Source: Mycobacterium rhizamassiliense (GTDB taxonomy: Bacteria; Actinomycetota; Actinomycetes; Mycobacteriales; Mycobacteriaceae). Taken from it: 64,000 bases of DNA. The stretch spans positions 3,861,684 through 3,925,683 of the forward strand of contig NZ_LT721901.1 in assembly GCF_900157375.1 (NCBI RefSeq), written 5' to 3'. Position 1 is the stretch's first letter, and each line of letters starts with the position of its first letter. Positions 9,222 to 18,292 of the stretch are shown piece by piece. The translations under genes were made by a program, and so were the position numbers. Under the pieces are notes generated by a model that was given only the letters and a program-made list of their open reading frames with translations, was not told where the DNA came from and did not search any database.

Positions 9222-10073
9222 ATGCGAGCAGAACTTCCCGCCGATCGGCTGCAGCGACGGCTCGGCGCCGCCCCGGATACCGAGCCGCACGATCCCGATC
9301 CGGACGCGGAATCCGGCCCCGACGCGCCGGATGAGGATCAGAATTCGCTGCTGCCACGCTGGCTGCCCGACGCCTCCCAGGGCGACGGCTGGTTGGCCCG
9401 GCTGCGCGCCGATCCCGGGCGCGCCGGCGCGATCGGCTTGGGGGCGGTGGCCGTGCTGGCGGTGCTGATCACGATCTTCACGCTGGTGCGCGACCGGCCG
9501 GCGCCGGTGATGTCCGCCAAGCTGCCGCCGGTGGAGAAGGCGTCCACGACGAGCCTCCGCTCCTCGGCGAGCCCGTCGGCCGCTCCTGATCGCCCGGTCG
9601 TCGTGAGCGTCGTCGGCCTGGTGCGCACCCCCGGCCTGGTCACGTTGGCTCCCGGCGCGCGCATCGCCGATGCGCTGCAGGCCGCCGGCGGCGCCGTGAA
9701 CGGCGCGGACACGATCGGGTTGAACATGGCCCGACCTCTCGGCGATGGTGAGCAGATCGTCGTCGGGCTTGCCCCGGCACCCGGGCAGCCCGCGGCGCTG
9801 GGCAGCGCCGTGACGCCGGGTTCGCCGCCGGCCTCGAAACCGCCGGCGCCGCGCCCGGGCCCGGGCAAGCCGAAGGCCGGCGGGGCGGTCGATCTCAACA
9901 CCGCGACCACCGAACAGCTGGATGCCTTGCCCGGCGTCGGACCGGTCACCGCCGCGGCGATCGTGGCGTGGCGGCAGGCCAACGGCAAGTTCACCAGCGT
10001 CGACCAGCTCGGCGACGTCGAGGGCATCGGCCCGGCGCGGCTGGACAAGTTGCGTGCGCTGGTCCGTGTCTGA
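9222..10073 (+). CDS. comEA: ComEA family DNA-binding helix-hairpin-helix protein
   Basis: About 283 residues (Rv2415c position). A Pro/Asp-rich cytoplasmic N-terminus is followed by one membrane helix (GAIGLGAVAVLAVLITIF, about residue 70-90), a SLBB-like domain (VVSVVGLVRTPGLVTLAPGA) and a Pro/Gly-rich linker. The C-terminal helix-hairpin-helix pair (VDLNTATTEQLDALPGVGPV and VEGIGPARLDKLRAL) binds double-stranded DNA in ComEA proteins. ATG 9222 is preferred over upstream in-frame starts because of the -10-like TACCGT. comEC follows directly. DNA uptake in slow-growing mycobacteria is not established, so the physiological role is open. Confidence 0.88.
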   Translation: MRAELPADRLQRRLGAAPDTEPHDPDPDAESGPDAPDEDQNSLLPRWLPDASQGDGWLARLRADPGRAGAIGLGAVAVLAVLITIFTLVRDRPAPVMSAKLPPVEKASTTSLRSSASPSAAPDRPVVVSVVGLVRTPGLVTLAPGARIADALQAAGGAVNGADTIGLNMARPLGDGEQIVVGLAPAPGQPAALGSAVTPGSPPASKPPAPRPGPGKPKAGGAVDLNTATTEQLDALPGVGPVTAAAIVAWRQANGKFTSVDQLGDVEGIGPARLDKLRALVRV

Positions 10074-10078
10074 CGCCG

Positions 10079-11602
10079 GTGCAGCATCCTGGCCTGGGCG
10101 ACGCGGCGCCGGCCCACATCGACGTCCGCCTGGTTCCCGCCGCGCTCACCGGCTGGATCGTCACCGCCGCGGGGATCGTGTGGCCGGTCGGCCGCGCGCT
10201 GGCGCTGGGCAGCGTCGCGCTGGTTGCCGGGGCGGCCCTGCTGTGTTGGGCAACCCGCACCGGCGCACGGCTGCGGCGCATCGGCGCCGGCCTGGTCGCG
10301 TGCGGTGTCGTGGGCGCGGGGTTCGGGCTGGCGATCGGCCTGCGGGCCGAGGCGGTCGCTCGCCACCCGCTTACCGCCGCATTCGGAACCACCGCGCCCG
10401 TGACGGTCACGCCGACCGAAAGCCCGCAGTCGCTGGGCCGGGGCCGGCTGATGTTCCGGGCTAGCCTGCAGCGCGCGGGCGCCGACGAGACTTCGGGACG
10501 GGTCGTCGTATTCGCGCGCGCCTCGGACTTCGGCGACGTGATGGTCGGCCAGCCGGTGCGGTTCAGCGCCCGGATCACTCGCCCGACTCGCCACGACCTG
10601 ACGGTTGCGGTGCTCAACGCGGCCGGTCGCCCGACGATGGGCCGGGCCGGAACGATCCAGCGCGCCGCCCACGCGGTGCGCAGCCGGTTCGCCGCCGCGG
10701 TTCGCGACGTGCTGCCGGCCGATCAGGCCGCGGCGCTGCCCGCGCTGGTCCTCGGCGACACCTCGGCGCTCAACACCGACACTGCCGGCGAATTTCGCGC
10801 GGCGGGGATGACACACCTGACGGCGGTGTCGGGGGCCAACGTCACGATCGTGTGCGCGGCGGTGTTGTTCTGCGCGCGGCTGATCGGCCGGCGGACGGCC
10901 GTGCTGGCCGCGGCCATCGCCCTGGTGGCGTTCGTCATCGTCGTGCAGCCGACCGCGAGCGTGTTGCGCGCTGCCGTGATGGGCGCCATCGCGCTGCTGG
11001 GGATCCTGTCTTCCCGTCGGCGCCAAGCGATTCCGGCGCTGTCGGCGACGATTCTGATACTGCTGGCCGTCGCCCCACAGCTGGCCGTCGACGTCGGCTT
11101 CGCGCTGTCTGCGGTGGCGACCGCCGCGCTGGTCGTCATCGCCCCGGCGTGGTCGCGGCGCCTGGTGGCCAGGGGCTGCCCCAAACCGTTGGCGGAGGCG
11201 CTCGCGGTGGCGGCGGCGGCACACCTGGTGACCGCCCCGCTGGTGGCCGGCATCTCGGGGCGCTTCAGCCTGGTCGCGCCGGCCGCCAACATCGCGGTGG
11301 CGCCGGTGATCGCGCCGATCACCGTGCTGGGCAGCGCCGCGGCGCTGCTGTGCGTGGGGTGGCCGGCCGGTGCGCAGCTGCTGATCCGTTTCACCGGTCC
11401 CGAACTGTGGTGGGTGTTGGGGGTGGCGAGGTGGGCGGGTGGCTTGCCCGGCGCGACGATCCCGATGCCCGAGGGCGTGCCCGGCGTCGCGATCGTCGGC
11501 GCCGTCGCGGTGTTCGGGTTCGTGCTGTGGCGGTGGCGCCCGTTTCGCATCGCGACGGGCGTGGCCGCGCTGGCCGCCGTGGCCTGGCTGTTCTCCGGTT
11601 AG
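10079..11602 (+). CDS. comEC: ComEC/Rec2-type DNA internalisation channel protein, without C-terminal metallo-beta-lactamase domain
   Basis: About 507 residues, polytopic membrane protein with roughly ten hydrophobic helices. The competence-domain motif is MTHLTAVSGANVTIV near residue 245, and several more helices follow. In Bacillus ComEC a metallo-beta-lactamase-like domain follows the channel; here the protein ends right after the last helix (AVAWLFSG), so that domain is absent. GTG 10079, five bases after the comEA stop, is the most likely start, though an earlier start inside comEA is possible. It is probably co-transcribed with comEA. Confidence 0.82.
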   Translation: MQHPGLGDAAPAHIDVRLVPAALTGWIVTAAGIVWPVGRALALGSVALVAGAALLCWATRTGARLRRIGAGLVACGVVGAGFGLAIGLRAEAVARHPLTAAFGTTAPVTVTPTESPQSLGRGRLMFRASLQRAGADETSGRVVVFARASDFGDVMVGQPVRFSARITRPTRHDLTVAVLNAAGRPTMGRAGTIQRAAHAVRSRFAAAVRDVLPADQAAALPALVLGDTSALNTDTAGEFRAAGMTHLTAVSGANVTIVCAAVLFCARLIGRRTAVLAAAIALVAFVIVVQPTASVLRAAVMGAIALLGILSSRRRQAIPALSATILILLAVAPQLAVDVGFALSAVATAALVVIAPAWSRRLVARGCPKPLAEALAVAAAAHLVTAPLVAGISGRFSLVAPAANIAVAPVIAPITVLGSAAALLCVGWPAGAQLLIRFTGPELWWVLGVARWAGGLPGATIPMPEGVPGVAIVGAVAVFGFVLWRWRPFRIATGVAALAAVAWLFSG

Positions 11603-11693
11603 GTGTCGTCGCCCGATTGCGTGCGAATACCGAATTCGACGCTGTCACCGGCGATATCATCGGCCTCTGGTACGTCCGAATCGAAGGGACAGC

Positions 11694-12179
11694 ATGCCCA
11701 TCAAAACGCTCGTCGGCGTCGCGGTCGCCATCGGAGTCGCCGGCGCCGGGATGACGTCGGTCGCCGTGGTGAGCCCCGCGGCGCCCGCGCGCCTCGTCGT
11801 CCTCGACCTGCCGCTGCCGCTGGACCCAGCGGCCGACGTTCCGACCGTCGACCAATTGCTGGGCGTGCTCAACGCGTTGCAGGACCCCGGCGTTCCGTTC
11901 GCCAACAAGAGCTATCTGGTCGAGGGCGGCATCAGTCCGGTCGAAGCGCGCATCGCGGATGTGCGGATGAAGCAGGCCGTCGCCCGGGGCGAGGTGCCGC
12001 TGACGGCGAGCCTGGCGAATATCCATGCGGCCGGGGCTAATTCGGCCACGGTCGACGTCACCATCTCAGGTCCGAAGGTCGCGCCGACTACCCGCAACAT
12101 AACCTTCGTCGATCAAGGCGGCTGGAAGATCACCCACGCCTCCGCGCTCGCCCTGCTGCAGGAGGCGGGCGGGAGCTGA
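11694..12179 (+). CDS. Secreted low-molecular-weight antigen MTB12 (CFP-2)-like protein
   Basis: About 161 residues with an N-terminal signal sequence (hydrophobic residues about 5-28, Ala-rich cleavage region). The body resembles M. tuberculosis Mtb12/CFP-2 (Rv2376c) as I recall it: LPLPLDPAADVPTVDQL, LVEGGISPVEARIAD and FVDQGGWKITHASALALLQ. The true Mtb12 gene maps elsewhere in H37Rv, so this is probably a paralogue. Function of the family is unknown; it is exported and immunogenic. Start ATG 11694 has GAAGGGA upstream. It ends 15 bases from the convergent TIR-WD40 gene, and neither is expected at this point of the H37Rv map. Confidence 0.78.
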   Translation: MPIKTLVGVAVAIGVAGAGMTSVAVVSPAAPARLVVLDLPLPLDPAADVPTVDQLLGVLNALQDPGVPFANKSYLVEGGISPVEARIADVRMKQAVARGEVPLTASLANIHAAGANSATVDVTISGPKVAPTTRNITFVDQGGWKITHASALALLQEAGGS

Positions 12180-12194
12180 TCTGCCCGGCGGTGA

Positions 12195-15050
12195 TCAGTC
12201 GGGCGCGACGGGCAGGCGCGGGCACACCGTGATGTAGCCGATGTCGGGGGACACCCAGTCGCTCCACTGCCGATGGCTCATGTTCGCAGTGAGCTTGTCG
12301 CACAACAGGTCCGGCCACGCCGCCGGGCCCGGCCACAGCCGCAGCGTGTGGTCCTCGCTGCCTGACACGAGGTACCACCCGTCGGGGCTGAATGCCACGC
12401 TGGTCACCCGGCTGGTGTGCCCGTAAAGCGGTGCGCCGACCTGTTGCTCGCTGACGGCGTCCCACAGGCGCACCGTTTTGGCCGTACCCGCGGACGCGAT
12501 GTACCGACCGTCCGGGCTGAACGCCACGCCGAGCACCGCCGCGCTATGGCCGACCATCGGGGTGCCGACCGGTGCGCCGGTGGCGCCGTCCCACAGCCGC
12601 ACGGTCTTGTCCCAGCTGCCCGACGCGATGAGTCGCCCGTCGGGGCTGTACGCGACGCTGCGCACGTGGTTGGTGTGGCCGGTGATTGGGCCGCCGATGG
12701 CCGCGCCGGTGCCGGCGTCCCACAGCCGCAGCGTGTTGTCCCAGCTGCAGGAGACGATGCGTTTGCCGTCGGGGCTGAACGCCACGCTCTGCACGAAGCT
12801 GGTGTGGCCGGTCAGCGGGGTGCCGATCTGCGCGCCGGTCGCGGCGTCCCACAGCCGCACGGTTTGGTCGCCGCTGCCGGACGCGATGCGGGTGCCGTCG
12901 GGGCTGAAGGCCACGCTGGTCAGATTGGCGGTGTGGCCGGTCAGCGGGGCGCCGATGGGCGCGCCGGTGGCCGCGTCCCAGAGCCGCAGGGTCCTGTCCC
13001 AGCTGCCCGAGACGATGCGTTTGCCGTCGGGGCTGAAGGCCACGCCGGTCACGTAGCCGGTGTGGCCGGTCAGCGGGGTGCCGATCTGCGCGCCGGTCGC
13101 GGCGTCCCACAGCCGCACGGTGTTGTCGTAGCCGCCGGAGACGATGCGTTTGCCGTCGGGGCTGAAGGCCACGCTGGTCACGGTGTCGGTGTGGCCGACC
13201 AGCGGTGTGCCGATCGCGGCGTCCGGGTCGGCCGCCCACAGTCGCATGGTGCCGTCGCGGCTGCCGGAGTCGATGCGCTTGCCGTCGGGGCTGAACGCCA
13301 CGGTGGTGACGTAGTCGGTGTGCCCGGTCAGCGGTGTCCCGATCGGGGCACCGGTGCCGGCGTCCCAGAGCCGCAACGTTTTATCCCAGCTGCCGGACAC
13401 CACGCGTTGCCCGTCGGGGCTGAACGCCACGCTGGTGACGTTGTCGGTGTGGCCGCTCAGCGGGGCGGCGACGGCCGCGCCGGTGGCCGCGTCCCAGAGC
13501 CGGACCGTGTCGTCCCAGCTGCCGGAGGCGATGCGGCGCCCGTCGGGGCTGAAGGCCACGCTGGCAACGTTGTCGGTGTGGCCGGTCAGTGGAGCGCCGA
13601 TCGGTGCGCCGGTGGCCGCGTCCCACTGTCGCACCGTGTAGTCGGTGCTGCCCGTGGCGATGCGGCGCCCGTCGGGGCTGAACGCCACGCTGATCACGTC
13701 GTTGGCGTGGCCTCGCAGCGGTCCGCCGATCGGCGCGCCGGTGCCGGTGTCCCAGAGGCGGGCCGTGTCGTCCCAGCTGCCAGAAACGAGGCGCCGCCCG
13801 TCCGGGCTGAACGCCACGCTGGACACCGGCTCGGTGTGCCCGACGAACGGGCCGCCGATCGGCGCGCCGGTCGCCGCGTCCCACAGCCGCACCGTGTTGT
13901 CCCGGCTACCGGAGGCGATGCGCCGCCCGTCGGGGCTGAACGCCACTGCGGTCACGTCGTCGGTGTGCCCGGCGAGCGGGGTGCCGACGGCCGCGCCGGT
14001 GGCTGCGTCCCAGAGCCGCAGCGCCTTGTCGCTGCCGCCGGTCACAATGCGCCGCCCGTCCGGGCCGAGCGCCATCACCCCGTCGGTCGTCGGCGACAGC
14101 GGAAGGATCTTGAGGGTGGCGCTCCGGGCGGCCACCGTATCCAGCAGCGCGCCGATTCCGGTGCCCGGCGCGATCGCCCGGGCGGCGAGGATCTGTTGAA
14201 TCGCCCGCTCGTCGCCGCCGCCTTGCACGCCGCCGAGCATGGCCTGGCCCTGCGACGTCAACTTCAGCGCAATGGCCTGATCCCGCTGCTGGATGGCGGC
14301 CTGACGCTGGCGGACCGCCTCGCGCTGCTGGCCGATGGCGATCAGCGCCGCGACGACGGCCAGGACGGTCAGCAGCACCAACCCGGCGATGGCCGCAGCG
14401 CGCAACCGACGGAACCGCCGCTGTTCGCGTAGGTCGTCGCTGGCGAGTTGGTCCTTCGGCTTGCCGTGAATCGGGGCCGCCAGCGCGGTGATCTTCTCGC
14501 GCGGCCCCGCGGCGTTCGGGTCCCACGGCGCATCGTCGCTGACGTCGACGAAGAACGGTTCGGCCGGCAGCGACCCGCGCTCCGTCAACACCGGCAACGC
14601 CGCATCCGAGACGTCTGGATCGAACCGGGCGTGCACCGGATCCCATTGCAGCTGTCCGCGTGCCAGCACCAGCAGCAGACGCTCGCGGCCGCCGCGCTCG
14701 AGCCAGTAGCTGACTTCCTGGTTCACCCAATACGACTGGGCGGCTTCCGGCGAGAGGACCACCACCAGATAGCGCGCCCGGTCGAGGCCGTCGGTGATCT
14801 TGCCCCACAGGTCCGGGCTGACGGTCAGGTCCGTGTCGTCGCGAAACACGCGCAGCGCGCGCAGCTGGCCCAGCCGCCGCCCGATCTGGTGCAGCCCCTT
14901 CTGGATGCCGGCGGCCACCTGACGGTCGTGATGCGCATACGACAGGAACGCGTCGTAGTCCGTCGGCTTGGGCTGCCCCGGCGGGTCCGCGGATTCGGGC
15001 GGGGAATCATCCGCGTGGCCGGACGGCGATTCGGATGCCGGTTTCGACAT
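12195..15050 (-). CDS. TIR domain - transmembrane - 14-blade WD40 repeat protein
   Basis: About 951 residues. An acidic/Pro-rich N-terminus leads into a TIR domain (about 30-165) opening YDAFLSYAHHDRQVA. SPEAAQSYWVNQE places Glu112 where catalytic TIR NADases have their glutamate. Residues about 217-240 form one membrane helix (AAIAGLVLLTVLAVVAALIA), followed by a Gln/Arg coiled coil (about 241-275) and a helical linker. From about 311 to 905 there are 14 WD40 blades of about 43 residues, each with GHT...VAFSPDGRRI...RLWD; two seven-blade propellers are likely. Blade 7 is the most degenerate (RLWAADPD). Start ATG 15050 has AGGAAA upstream; GTG 15086 in frame is an alternative. A signalling or defence role is inference from architecture. 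Confidence 0.9.
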   Translation of the reverse strand: MSKPASESPSGHADDSPPESADPPGQPKPTDYDAFLSYAHHDRQVAAGIQKGLHQIGRRLGQLRALRVFRDDTDLTVSPDLWGKITDGLDRARYLVVVLSPEAAQSYWVNQEVSYWLERGGRERLLLVLARGQLQWDPVHARFDPDVSDAALPVLTERGSLPAEPFFVDVSDDAPWDPNAAGPREKITALAAPIHGKPKDQLASDDLREQRRFRRLRAAAIAGLVLLTVLAVVAALIAIGQQREAVRQRQAAIQQRDQAIALKLTSQGQAMLGGVQGGGDERAIQQILAARAIAPGTGIGALLDTVAARSATLKILPLSPTTDGVMALGPDGRRIVTGGSDKALRLWDAATGAAVGTPLAGHTDDVTAVAFSPDGRRIASGSRDNTVRLWDAATGAPIGGPFVGHTEPVSSVAFSPDGRRLVSGSWDDTARLWDTGTGAPIGGPLRGHANDVISVAFSPDGRRIATGSTDYTVRQWDAATGAPIGAPLTGHTDNVASVAFSPDGRRIASGSWDDTVRLWDAATGAAVAAPLSGHTDNVTSVAFSPDGQRVVSGSWDKTLRLWDAGTGAPIGTPLTGHTDYVTTVAFSPDGKRIDSGSRDGTMRLWAADPDAAIGTPLVGHTDTVTSVAFSPDGKRIVSGGYDNTVRLWDAATGAQIGTPLTGHTGYVTGVAFSPDGKRIVSGSWDRTLRLWDAATGAPIGAPLTGHTANLTSVAFSPDGTRIASGSGDQTVRLWDAATGAQIGTPLTGHTSFVQSVAFSPDGKRIVSCSWDNTLRLWDAGTGAAIGGPITGHTNHVRSVAYSPDGRLIASGSWDKTVRLWDGATGAPVGTPMVGHSAAVLGVAFSPDGRYIASAGTAKTVRLWDAVSEQQVGAPLYGHTSRVTSVAFSPDGWYLVSGSEDHTLRLWPGPAAWPDLLCDKLTANMSHRQWSDWVSPDIGYITVCPRLPVAPD
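12330..14120 (-). repeat. Tandem WD40-coding repeats, about 129 bases per unit
   Basis: Fourteen in-frame units of about 43 codons, all within the TIR-WD40 gene. They are clearly related at DNA level too, with recurring blocks such as CCGTCGGGGCTGAA. High nucleotide identity between units suggests recent duplication or gene conversion, and copy number could vary between strains or be mis-assembled from short reads. Confidence 0.9.
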
Positions 15051-15182
15051 GGCTCTCGGTTTCCTGGCAGGGCCGCGATCAGCCACCCCCGTTGTCGTGT
15101 CGCTCGATCAGCAAGCTATCACCGGGCCCGCCGGCCCCATGGGCGTTCTGATTCGGTCGGTGCGGCGTGACACCATCAAGGG

Positions 15183-16157
15183 GTGAGCGAGGTTTCGCCG
15201 TTGCACCTGGTCCTGGGAGACGAAGAGCTGCTGGTCGAGCGCGCGGTGGCCGAGGTGCTGCAGTCGGCGCGCAAGAGCGGGGGCTCCGACCCCGACGCGA
15301 TGCCGGTCAACCGCATGCGGGCGGGCGACGTCAGCACCTACGAGCTCGCCGAGCTGCTGAGCCCGTCGCTGTTCGCCGACGAGCGCGTCGTGGTGCTGGA
15401 GGCCGCCGGTGAAGCGGGCAAGGAGGCCGCGGCGATGATCGCGTCGGCCTGCGCCGACATTCCGCCCGGCACCGTGCTGGTGGTCGTGCACTCCGGCGGC
15501 GGACGGGCCAAGGCGCTGGCCACCGAGCTGCAATCCCTTGGCGCCGTGGTGCATCCGTGCGCGCGCATCAGCAAGGTCGGCGAGCGCGTCGACTTCATCC
15601 GCAAGGAGTTCCGTGCGCTGCGCGTCAAGGTCGACGAGGAGACCGTGACCGCCCTGATCGACGCCGTCGGCTCCGACGTGCGCGAGCTCGCCGCGGCGTG
15701 CTCGCAGCTGGTCGCCGACACCGCCGGCGAGGTCAACGCCGCCGCGGTGCGCCGCTATCACAGCGGCAAGGCCGAGGTGAAGGGCTTCGACATCGCCGAC
15801 AAGGCCGTCGCCGGCGACGTCGCGGGCGCCGCCGAGGCGCTGCGGTGGGCGATGATGCGCGGTGAGCCGCTGGTGGTGCTGGCCGATGCGCTGGCCGAGG
15901 CCGTGCACACCATCGGGCGGGTCGGGCCGCTGTCCGGCGACCCCTACCGGCTGGCCGGGCAGCTGGGCATGCCGCCGTGGCGGGTGCAGAAGGCACAGAA
16001 GCAGTCGCGGCGATGGTCGCGCGACTCGGTGGCGGAGGCCATGAAAGTGGTGGCGGCGCTCAACGCGAACGTCAAGGGAGCCGCGGCGGACGCCGACTAC
16101 GCGCTGGAATCAGCGGTGCGGCAAGTTGCCGAACTGGTGGCCGACGGCGGCCGGTAG
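15183..16157 (+). CDS. holA: DNA polymerase III delta subunit
   Basis: About 324 residues (Rv2413c family), the clamp-loader subunit that opens the beta sliding clamp. It begins LHLVLGDEELLVERAVAEVL, the usual HolA start with its LxGxE-type motif. The AAA+-like N-terminal fold is followed by a helical C-terminal domain with REPLVVLADALAEAVHTI and WRVQKAQKQSRRWS. Start is GTG 15183. It is divergent from the TIR-WD40 gene (about 130 bases between the starts) and convergent with rpsT 19 bases downstream. Confidence 0.93.
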   Translation: MSEVSPLHLVLGDEELLVERAVAEVLQSARKSGGSDPDAMPVNRMRAGDVSTYELAELLSPSLFADERVVVLEAAGEAGKEAAAMIASACADIPPGTVLVVVHSGGGRAKALATELQSLGAVVHPCARISKVGERVDFIRKEFRALRVKVDEETVTALIDAVGSDVRELAAACSQLVADTAGEVNAAAVRRYHSGKAEVKGFDIADKAVAGDVAGAAEALRWAMMRGEPLVVLADALAEAVHTIGRVGPLSGDPYRLAGQLGMPPWRVQKAQKQSRRWSRDSVAEAMKVVAALNANVKGAAADADYALESAVRQVAELVADGGR

Positions 16158-16176
16158 GGCGAGTGCCCCGGTGGTC

Positions 16177-16437
16177 TCAGAGCTTGTTGAGGGCGCGGGC
16201 CAGCGCGGACTTCTTGTTGGCCGCCTGGTTCTTGTGAATCACGCCCTTGGTCGCAGCCTTGTCCAGCTTGCGGTTGGTCGCGACCAGCAACTCGGTGGCC
16301 TTCTCCTTGTCGCCACCCTCGGCGGCCTCGCGGAACGCGCGCACGGCGGTACGCAGCGAGGACTTCACCGACTTGTTGCGCAGGCGGGCGCGCTCGTTAG
16401 TCTTGATGCGCTTCTGCTGCGACTTGATGTTGGCCAC
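16177..16437 (-). CDS. rpsT: 30S ribosomal protein S20
   Basis: An 86-residue, Lys/Arg-rich protein that binds 16S rRNA early in 30S assembly. It begins MANIKSQQKRIKTNERARLR and contains VIHKNQAANKKSALAR, both characteristic of bacterial S20. The gene stands alone on the minus strand between holA and the ATP-grasp gene, as Rv2412 does in M. tuberculosis. Confidence 0.98.
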   Translation of the reverse strand: MANIKSQQKRIKTNERARLRNKSVKSSLRTAVRAFREAAEGGDKEKATELLVATNRKLDKAATKGVIHKNQAANKKSALARALNKL

Positions 16438-16591
16438 GGAGATTCCTTCGTCTTTTCCTCAGATTTGCAGTCTTCGTCTCGGGGAGTCCCACACCCGATT
16501 GCGACTGCCCAGGTTAGCAGTCGGTTACGTTTTCTCCCAAAACGGGAACCCGTGGCCTGCCATAACGTCAATTTGAGGCAGCATCTGAAAA

Positions 16592-18292
16592 GTGAGTCTT
16601 CAACTGGATAAAGCCAGGCGTGGATCCCGCGATGCCAAGGGCTCCCTCGCGCGCAACGAGCGGATTTTCGGCGGCTACAACACCACCTCGGACTCCTACG
16701 AGCTGGCCTTCGACGAGATGTTCGACGCCCAGGGCAACGTCCGCGGACCGTACAAGGGCATCTACGCCGAGCTCGCGCCGTCGGACGCCTCGGACCTCGA
16801 GGCCCGCTCCGAAGCGCTGGCCCGCGCGTTCATCGACCAGGGCATCACCTTCTCGCTGTCCGGCCAGGAGCGGCCGTTTCCGCTGGACCTGGTGCCGCGG
16901 GTGATCTCGGCCGCCGAGTGGAGCCGGCTGGAGCGCGGCATCATCCAGCGCGTCAAAGCCCTTGAGATGTACCTCGACGACATCTACGGCGACCAGGAAA
17001 TCCTGAGCGACGGCGTCATCCCGCGCCGGCTGGTCACCTCCTGCGAACACTTCCACCGCCAGGCCATGGGCATCGTCCCGCCCAACGGCGTGCGCATCCA
17101 CGTCGCCGGGATCGACCTGATCCGCGACGAGAAGGGCACCTGGCGGGTCCTCGAGGACAACCTGCGCTCGCCGTCCGGCGTCTCCTATGTCATGGAGAAT
17201 CGGCGCACGATGGCGCGGGTCTTCCCCAACCTGTTCGCCACCCACCGGGTGCGCGCCGTCGACGACTACTCGTCGCACCTGCTGCGGGCGCTGCGCAACT
17301 CCGCGGCCACCAACGAGGCCGACCCGACGGTGGTGGTGCTGACCCCGGGGGTCTACAACTCCGCGTACTTCGAGCATTCGCTGCTGGCCCGGCAGATGGG
17401 CGTCGAACTCGTCGAGGGCCGCGACCTGTTCTGCCGCGACAACCAGGTCTACATGCGCACCACCGAGGGTGAGCGCCAGGTCGACGTCATCTATCGCCGC
17501 ATCGACGACATCTACCTGGACCCGCTGCAGTTCCGGGCCGACTCGGTGCTCGGGGTCGCGGGTCTGGTCAACGCCGCGCGCGCCGGCAACGTCGTCATCT
17601 CCAGCGCGATCGGCAACGGCGCCGGCGACGACAAACTCGTCTACACCTACGTGCCGACGATGATCGAGTACTACCTGGGCGAAAAGCCGCTGCTGGCCAA
17701 CGTCGACACCTTCCGCTGCTGGCTCGACGACGAGCGCGAAGAGGTGCTCGATCGGATCGCCGAGCTGGTCGTCAAGCCGGTCGAGGGGTCGGGCGGCTAC
17801 GGGATCGTCTTCGGCCCGGAGGCTTCCGAGAAGGAGCTGGCCGCGATCAGCAAGAAGATCCGCGACGATCCGCGCAGCTGGATCGCCCAGCCCATGATGG
17901 AGCTGTCGACCGTGCCGACGCAGATCGACAACACCCTGGCGCCGCGCTATGTCGACCTGCGGCCCTTCGCGGTCAACGACGGCGACGAGGTGTGGGTGCT
18001 GCCGGGCGGGTTGAGCCGGGTGGCCCTGGTCGAGGGCTCGCGGGTGGTCAACTCCAGTCAGGGCGGCGGCTCGAAGGACACCTGGGTGCTGGCGTCGCGG
18101 GCCTCTTCCGCCGACCGTGAGCTGGGCGCCGCCGAGGTGGTGCGTTCGCTGCCGGCGTCGATGTCGGATGCGGCGCCGGACGGGGCGTCGAGGTCGGCGC
18201 AACAATCCGCCGATCCGCCGCAGAATGGGCAGCCCCGGCAGCAGCGACAGCAGCGCCAACAGCAAAAGGCGGTCGACGATGCTGGCCCGTAA
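16592..18292 (+). CDS. Circularly permuted ATP-grasp family protein
   Basis: About 566 residues (Rv2411c family). It contains GVRIHVAGIDLIRDEKGTW and LEDNLRSPSGVSYVMENRR, hallmarks of the circularly permuted type 2 ATP-grasp family, and VKPVEGSGGYGIVFGP in the nucleotide-binding region. ATP-grasp enzymes ligate carboxylates to amines through an acyl-phosphate. It is always found with an alpha-E protein and a transglutaminase-like protein, as here, and the trio is thought to make or modify a peptide. The C-terminal 35 residues are Gln/Arg-rich and low-complexity. GTG 16592 is used as start; it overlaps the next gene by 14 bases. Confidence 0.85.
   Translation: MSLQLDKARRGSRDAKGSLARNERIFGGYNTTSDSYELAFDEMFDAQGNVRGPYKGIYAELAPSDASDLEARSEALARAFIDQGITFSLSGQERPFPLDLVPRVISAAEWSRLERGIIQRVKALEMYLDDIYGDQEILSDGVIPRRLVTSCEHFHRQAMGIVPPNGVRIHVAGIDLIRDEKGTWRVLEDNLRSPSGVSYVMENRRTMARVFPNLFATHRVRAVDDYSSHLLRALRNSAATNEADPTVVVLTPGVYNSAYFEHSLLARQMGVELVEGRDLFCRDNQVYMRTTEGERQVDVIYRRIDDIYLDPLQFRADSVLGVAGLVNAARAGNVVISSAIGNGAGDDKLVYTYVPTMIEYYLGEKPLLANVDTFRCWLDDEREEVLDRIAELVVKPVEGSGGYGIVFGPEASEKELAAISKKIRDDPRSWIAQPMMELSTVPTQIDNTLAPRYVDLRPFAVNDGDEVWVLPGGLSRVALVEGSRVVNSSQGGGSKDTWVLASRASSADRELGAAEVVRSLPASMSDAAPDGASRSAQQSADPPQNGQPRQQRQQRQQQKAVDDAGP

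Noticed and set aside
12330..14120. Regularly spaced repeats suggesting a CRISPR array
   Set aside because: Period is 129 bases, in frame, and each unit encodes a WD40 blade; there are no unique spacers.
16568..18265. 565-codon minus-strand frame
   Set aside because: Antisense to the ATP-grasp gene, low-complexity Arg/Gly/Val composition, no recognisable domain.
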